From NCBI RefSeq assembly GCF_026745355.1, contig NC_079208.1, positions 53,326,276-53,390,275 of the forward strand: a stretch of 64,000 nucleotides of DNA, in the 5' to 3' direction. The first letter of the stretch is position 1. Each line of letters starts with the position of its first letter. This DNA is from Beta vulgaris subsp. vulgaris (Eukaryota; Streptophyta; Magnoliopsida; Caryophyllales; Amaranthaceae). Below, piece after piece: positions 58,862-64,000 of this stretch. A program made the translations under genes and the position numbers. The notes under the pieces were generated by a model. It saw nothing but the letters and a program-made list of their open reading frames with translations, was not told where the DNA came from and searched no databases.

Positions 58862-61800
58862 CTACACCTTTAAACGAGCTGTTTCTTTCCGTATATTGTC
58901 TTGTTCCTTGTAAATCATCCACAACTTGTCTCGAATAGAAGCCTTTATCTCATTGAACTCATGAATCTTTTGGATGATCTCCTTCCTAATATTATTGATA
59001 TCACACAAAACAAGGGCTGCACAGATTTCAGCTCTCATTGTACGCCTTATCTTGGCGTTGTCAAGCTGAGACTCAAATATTTCTCCATCATAGTTCAACA
59101 TGTGAACCATTGCAAAAACACCACAATCCAAGGTTGGCTTACTTGTTTGCCATGGAAACTTGACATTAATGATATCATATGAAACTAAATCAGCAGCCAA
59201 TGGATGCTCAAATCTATCCAAATAATCACTCATGTTATAGCGCTGCAAAAAAAAAAAAGATAAATAACTATAGAGAAAAATAACGAACCAATAAAGCTTA
59301 AAAGTACTAAAAACAAATAAGAACAAAAGACCTATAAATATTGTAAATCTTACTATACTAATGGCAAGCTTCTTGAAGTGAGAATCATCCCAATTTCCGT
59401 AGACTCTATTATCCAGATAATCCACTCTTTTTTGTATGAAGTTGATCACAACAATAAAGTAGTGTTCCATGTACAAGAGTGGAACGAATATCTGCGACCC
59501 ACAAATTGAACAAGTTGAGTTATTAGATAATTAAATATAGAAAGAACATTATAAAAAGAAGTACGAAAGACATACCAAATCAACATTATGAAGATCACAT
59601 TTGACTTTGTTACATGAGATCCAAATATCCCATGAAGAAAATAGCTCACTCAATAATGCAACATCTTCAATTTCGTCATGTTTCTCCGTAATATTTATCA
59701 AAGGACCCTAAAAATATCACATAAAACTTGTCAATTAAACTTATAACTCTAATTAGTAATTCCTATAACTCTTATCAAATAAACCTATAACTCTAATTAA
59801 GGATTTTAAAAGGAGAATATTGAAGAGATTACCACATGATTAAGGCCGAAAAATATGCGTCGAGGTGAAGAATCTTCGGTTGACTCCACATAGTTCATCA
59901 ACAAACTCCAACCCTCAATAACAGTTGTGGTGATCATTTCATTGGTTGCCAAACTTAAAAAATCCTCTCGCGTAACAAAGTGGTTTTCTCCAAAAGACGC
60001 AATAATTTGACTGTAAAAAGTATATATAGAAAGTTAACAAAAATAATATAAAATAAAGAAAATAATGAAGTATGATGTAGGTAATAATGTTTACCTCTGT
60101 GCCAAAGTTTCATTGTGATCTACCATACAATAATCAACTACATGTTTCCGGAAGGATGGCATGTATGATAATAGTGCTACATTTTGGCGCATAAATTTTG
60201 AAACCAAAGTGACAGGGACATTTTGAATCCCACAATTATATGTAGAACCAAGACCATCATTGTTGACATTATGGCTATTAGAAGATGTACGCAACCAAGA
60301 CATTGGAGATCTAACGCAACCATCTTTCTCTTTGTTGATTTCGTCCACATGAGAACACGACTTAACACACTCATCTCCAATAATTGAAATGTCAACAAAG
60401 GATGGGGAAGAAACATCTGGACCCTTGGCACCAATTAATAACTCGTTTTCAGACTGAGAGAGTAATTGGAAAGTTGGCATATCATCAGCAGCTTTTTTCA
60501 TAGCAGAAATAGAATTTGTGACATTATCGATATATACTTGCCATGCATCTTCATGAACAAAAGCCGGAGTAGGAGACAAAGTAGGAGAATCGGAAACATG
60601 TATTATCTTTCCCTTTATTTTCTGTGTTATTGATCATACTCTTTGCTTTTGACAATCGATCAATATAATGGGAAGACACAACGTCCAAGTCTCTTTTCAT
60701 TAACAACAAAATCTCATGCAGGCCCTGTGAAAAGGAAAGGAAAAAATCTTAAAATATATGAAGATACATATATGATAGACTAGACTGAGAAATTATAATT
60801 ACAGGAGTATCTAATTAGAGTTATATACATTACTAATTAAAGTTACAAGAGTATTTGATTAGAGTTATATAAATTATTGATTAGAGTTATAGAAGTATTT
60901 GATTAGAGTTATAGCAATTACTAATTAGAGTTATAGAAGTATTTGATTAGAGTTATATAAATTATTTGATTAGAGTTATAGAAGTATTGATTAGAGTTAT
61001 AGCAATTACTAATTAGAGTTATAGAAGTATTTGATTAGAGTTATAGCAATTACTAATTAGAGTTATAAAAGTATTTGATTAGAGTTATAGAAGTATTTGA
61101 TTAGAGTTATAGCAATTACTAATTAGAGTTATAGAAGTATTTGATTAGAGTTATAGAAGTATTTGATTAGAGTTATAGCAATTACTAATTAGAGTTATAG
61201 AAGTATTTGATTAGAGTTATAGCAATTACTAATTAGAGTTATAAAAGTATTTGATTAGAGTTATAGAAGTATTTGATTAGAGTTATAGCAATTACTAATT
61301 AGAGTTATAGAAGTATTTGATTAGAGTTATAGAAGTATTTAATTAGAGTTATAGCAATTATTGATTAGAGTTATAAAAGTATTTGATTAGAGTTATAGAA
61401 GTATTTGATTAGAGTTATAACAATTACTAATTAGAGTTATAGAAGTATTTGATTAGAGTTATAGAAGTATTTGATTAGAGTTATAGCAATTACTAATTAG
61501 AGTTATAAGAGTATTTTATTAGAGTTGATAACATGTGTTACATTTCCGTTATAGACTTATAGTTGTATTTTTTTTTTGTGAGGGGGACTTCTAGTTGTAT
61601 TTAGTTAGTTTGGACGAAAATATCTAAACTATAATATTTATTTTCCAATAAATACATTTCATCTGCTGCAGGATATCATGAATAATGATTAAAAACATAA
61701 TAGGATATCATGAAAAAGCAATAAAAATATATGATAAGAGTTATAGGAGGACATACATCTGTTGCAGTTTTATGTATCTCCTCGTCAGAAGGCAAGCTAT

Positions 61801-62859
61801 CTGGAATCTCAAAGCTAATTACCTTCTTGCAGTGAGAAATATCAGCCAAACACTTCCTTTGGATATCCTGGACTGAAGGTACTGAATTACATCGAAGACG
61901 CGAAGAGAGATGACTCTCCAAATCCAAAATCCCATTCCCAAAACTTCCAGAACCTAACTCATCATGAATACGTTTTTGGAATTTTTATCTGTCCAAAATT
62001 GAACAAGTGGGGGATCTCTAGGTAACGCTGAGATTTGAAAACTAACCTATGGAAGTATATAATTTCTAACATGATAACACAACCTCCAAGATTAGCCAAA
62101 CTATCTACATGATATTTCCAAATCCATTAGAAAGTTTCTCCAGCACATATGAGCACCAATCAAATTCTTTAATTTTACATACTTGAGAAACGGCTTTTAA
62201 AAGTTTCAAATCCACTTTATTGTTCGACGTAGGAGCAAGAAACCTACCCATAGCATAAAGGACAAACAAACTTTTAAATTCATCTCCACCCGCCTGCATC
62301 TCATTCGATCGAATCTTAGCAGCTACATCCTTCAAAGAAATTCCTTGTCTGTCATCAACAACATCAAACTTAAATCGAAACTCTCTTTTCAAGATATTAT
62401 CAGATTCCTTAGATCCTCTACCAGTGGAAATCTCCTCAACCTCATAATCACCCATGGGAAGCAAAAAGACCTCATGCACATCAAACTTACTTACCACAAA
62501 TTTATTCACCGCATCGATTCTAAAACCCAACTGCCAGGATTAAAAGACTTTATTAAAAAAGGGATCATGGTAGTAGGACTTTGAGTCAAATGCAAACTGC
62601 AAAGACCTCCAAAACCAATGTCATTCACATCTTGGACTTGTTGTGAAGATAAGTCCTTTATAAGCTTTACCAACTCATTCGGTCTACATTGAGTAGACAA
62701 CTCTGATGGCTTTTTTTTCTGTTTCGGTACATGTGATGTACTATCCTTTTTAAGTAATTTGGCCCCTTTCTTATCAACCAAATCCATACTTTGACATGCA
62801 CTACGCTTACCGTTCACATTACCAACCTCGACAATGTTCATATCTACATACACATACAT
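58862..62859 (-). CDS. Ulp1/C48-type cysteine protease-like gene carried by a transposon, frameshifted
   Basis: Seven exons on the - strand with GT-AG borders: 62859-61757, 60724-60095, 60010-59833, 59707-59576, 59491-59354 and 59242-58862, plus possible further splitting of the first. The N-terminal part has DIGFGGL, MIPFLIKSFNPGS and KFDVHEVFLLPMG, the DUF1985-like module seen in plant transposon-borne Ulp1 proteins. The C-terminal part is the C48 peptidase fold: MEHYFIVVINF supplies the catalytic His, DYLDNRVY the Asp, and LDCGVFAM the Cys. Ulp1 enzymes process SUMO or remove it from targets; substrates of transposon-borne versions are not established. Single-base frame breaks occur near 62525, 62107, 61985 and 60620, so the first half is not readable without them; the catalytic exons are intact. 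It ends with a coiled, charged tail (IIQKIHEFNEIKASIR). No other reading fits. Confidence 0.82.
60790..61532 (+). repeat. 22-bp minisatellite array 2, in the Ulp1 gene's first intron
   Basis: About 33 units of the same ATTAGAGTTATAG repeat and the same two subtypes as array 1. It lies between the exons ending at 61757 and starting at 60724. Its right edge, AGTATTTTATTAGAGTTGAT, is the same as that of array 1, pointing to duplication of one array into the other place. Confidence 0.93.
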
Positions 62860-64000
62860 AAACTAATCACACATTCATACAACCAGAATTGAATATTCAA
62901 AACATAAAATATCGATTATAGTGATATCATATAATCATGTTTGCCACAGGTGTCCAAGTTAAGAGTAACACATAGATAAAACACAAATTAAACCATCACT
63001 AAAACATCATGACATTAAGTAACCCCCACGTGTATACATCAATTATCATTTGCGATTATGGCAACACTTGATTAGAGTTGTAGGATATAATAGTGAAGAA
63101 GTACACCAATACTTATTTAAAATTATAAGAAATACTATTTAGAGTACTGACAACAATTAATTAGAGTAGTAGGTAGTAGTATTTAAGAGTTAAGAGTTAT
63201 AACAATGCTTGTTAAGAGTTATAGGATGTACAGATTAGAATTATGGCAATCCTCTTTAGAGTTATACGAATGAATAGTTAACTTTACAGAAAACCTATTA
63301 GAGTGATGCTAATACAGTTTAAAAGTTATAATCAATTATCATTAAGATGATTGATAATTACAAGCTCCAGAGAGTATATACAGGAGGTAAAAAAAAGTCT
63401 CAAGCTCCAAACTGGTAAAAAATTATACAAACAATGGTGAAGTAATTAATGCTAAGAATGTCAATATTGAATACAACACTAAACAAATTCAACGTCTATG
63501 TCAAAGTTATCGCTACCACCCATCAACAAGAGCTCCTCTTTATCCTCTCTCTACATCGAACACAAAACACAAACCCCTGAAAATGCACACATCAACAAGG
63601 TGAACATTAACTATAATCTATAACTCTAAATAAGACGTACATACCAAATAATGCTATAACTATAATTATAACTCTTATGACTACTCAAAATACCCCTGTA
63701 CTCTAATTAGTAATTCGTGTAACTCTTATTAAATACTGCTACAACTCTAATTATAAGGTGAACATTAGTTTGCAAAATATAAAATTCATATAACGCTAAT
63801 CAAGAGTGTCTATAACTATAATAATTATTTCATATAACTCTAACTATTCACTAACTCTAAGAAAGTGTTGCCATAATTGTAATTAGTAATGACATAACTA
63901 TAATTGGAACTCTTATGACTAGTCAAATACTCATGTAACTCTAATTAGTAATTCATATAACTCTAATCAAATATTCCTATAACTCTAATTAGAACGTACA
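62860..64000. repeat. Non-coding right part of the Ulp1 element with inverted minisatellite copies
   Basis: No gene. 63060-63310 has degenerate + strand copies of AGAGTTATAG. From about 63600 to the window end the repeat runs in the opposite orientation (CTATAACTCTAATTAG words), forming the counterpart of the left arm around 56030-56210. Short reverse-orientation copies also occur at 59738-59795 within an intron. Confidence 0.8.

Larger units (their letters stand above)
55239..64000 (-). mobile_element. Large element carrying a Ulp1 protease gene and minisatellite arrays (right end outside window)
   Basis: The block starts abruptly at the edge of the AT microsatellite with GAGGCAGGATCAGGTGAG. 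It contains a - strand Ulp1-like gene, two 22-bp minisatellite arrays and a pair of inverted segments (56027-56206 and 63618-63800) that are reverse complements over about 180 bp. Ulp1-like genes are known passengers of plant Mutator-like elements (Kaonashi/KI-MULE type), which makes a MULE the best guess. No transposase or terminal duplication is visible, and the right end lies beyond the window. Boundaries are therefore provisional. Confidence 0.55.

Overview
This is AT-rich nuclear DNA from a flowering plant, probably a dicot. The evidence is split genes with GT-AG introns, Stowaway MITEs with CTCCCTCC ends, CACTA and Mutator-like transposons, a Tekay-type gypsy retrotransposon, a plant L1 LINE, solo LTRs and a small plastid-derived insert. 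I cannot name the species from sequence alone; the transposon mix would suit Caryophyllales, but that is a weak inference.

Only two genes look like ordinary host genes. At the left edge (326-2241, + strand) are the last four coding exons of a DRG2-type developmentally regulated GTPase. At 27606-31557 (- strand) is a complete four-exon gene whose exons join in frame to 945 codons. It has an N-terminal trihelix DNA-binding domain and a C-terminal kinase-like domain whose catalytic motifs look degraded.

Nearly everything else is transposon. 3.3-7.5 kb: TIR elements and MITEs, one with a perfect 9-bp target duplication. 7.9-13.5 kb: a 5.6-kb Mutator-like element (perfect 9-bp TSD) with a 3.6-kb CACTA element nested in it (perfect 3-bp TSD); the CACTA holds exon-like pieces that may be captured host gene. 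14.3-24.9 kb: a gypsy/Tekay retrotransposon with 2.6-kb LTRs, TSD CCAAA and a broken gag-pol. 25.2-26.5 kb: another TIR element. 33.3-39.2 kb: an L1 LINE with a 13-bp TSD, sitting in what may be organellar DNA. 40-47.5 kb: MITEs, a CACTA-like element with a Tourist-like insert, a SINE-like fragment, a solo LTR and a TIR element. 47.5-53.7 kb: mostly featureless DNA plus a second solo LTR of the same family in opposite orientation. 53.7-55.2 kb: a decayed Tekay-like LTR fragment and a long AT microsatellite.

The last 9 kb (about 55.2 kb to the window end) appears to be one large element cut by the window edge. It carries a seven-exon Ulp1/C48-type cysteine protease gene on the - strand (58862-62859). 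Arrays of a 22-bp minisatellite built on ATTAGAGTTATAG lie downstream of the gene and inside its first intron. Degenerate copies in opposite orientation form inverted arms near both ends. This is the least conventional structure in the window.

Many reading frames are broken by single missing bases, and the two gypsy LTRs differ mostly by 1-2 base indels. Residual long-read sequencing error is therefore a real alternative to biological decay for some of the breaks.
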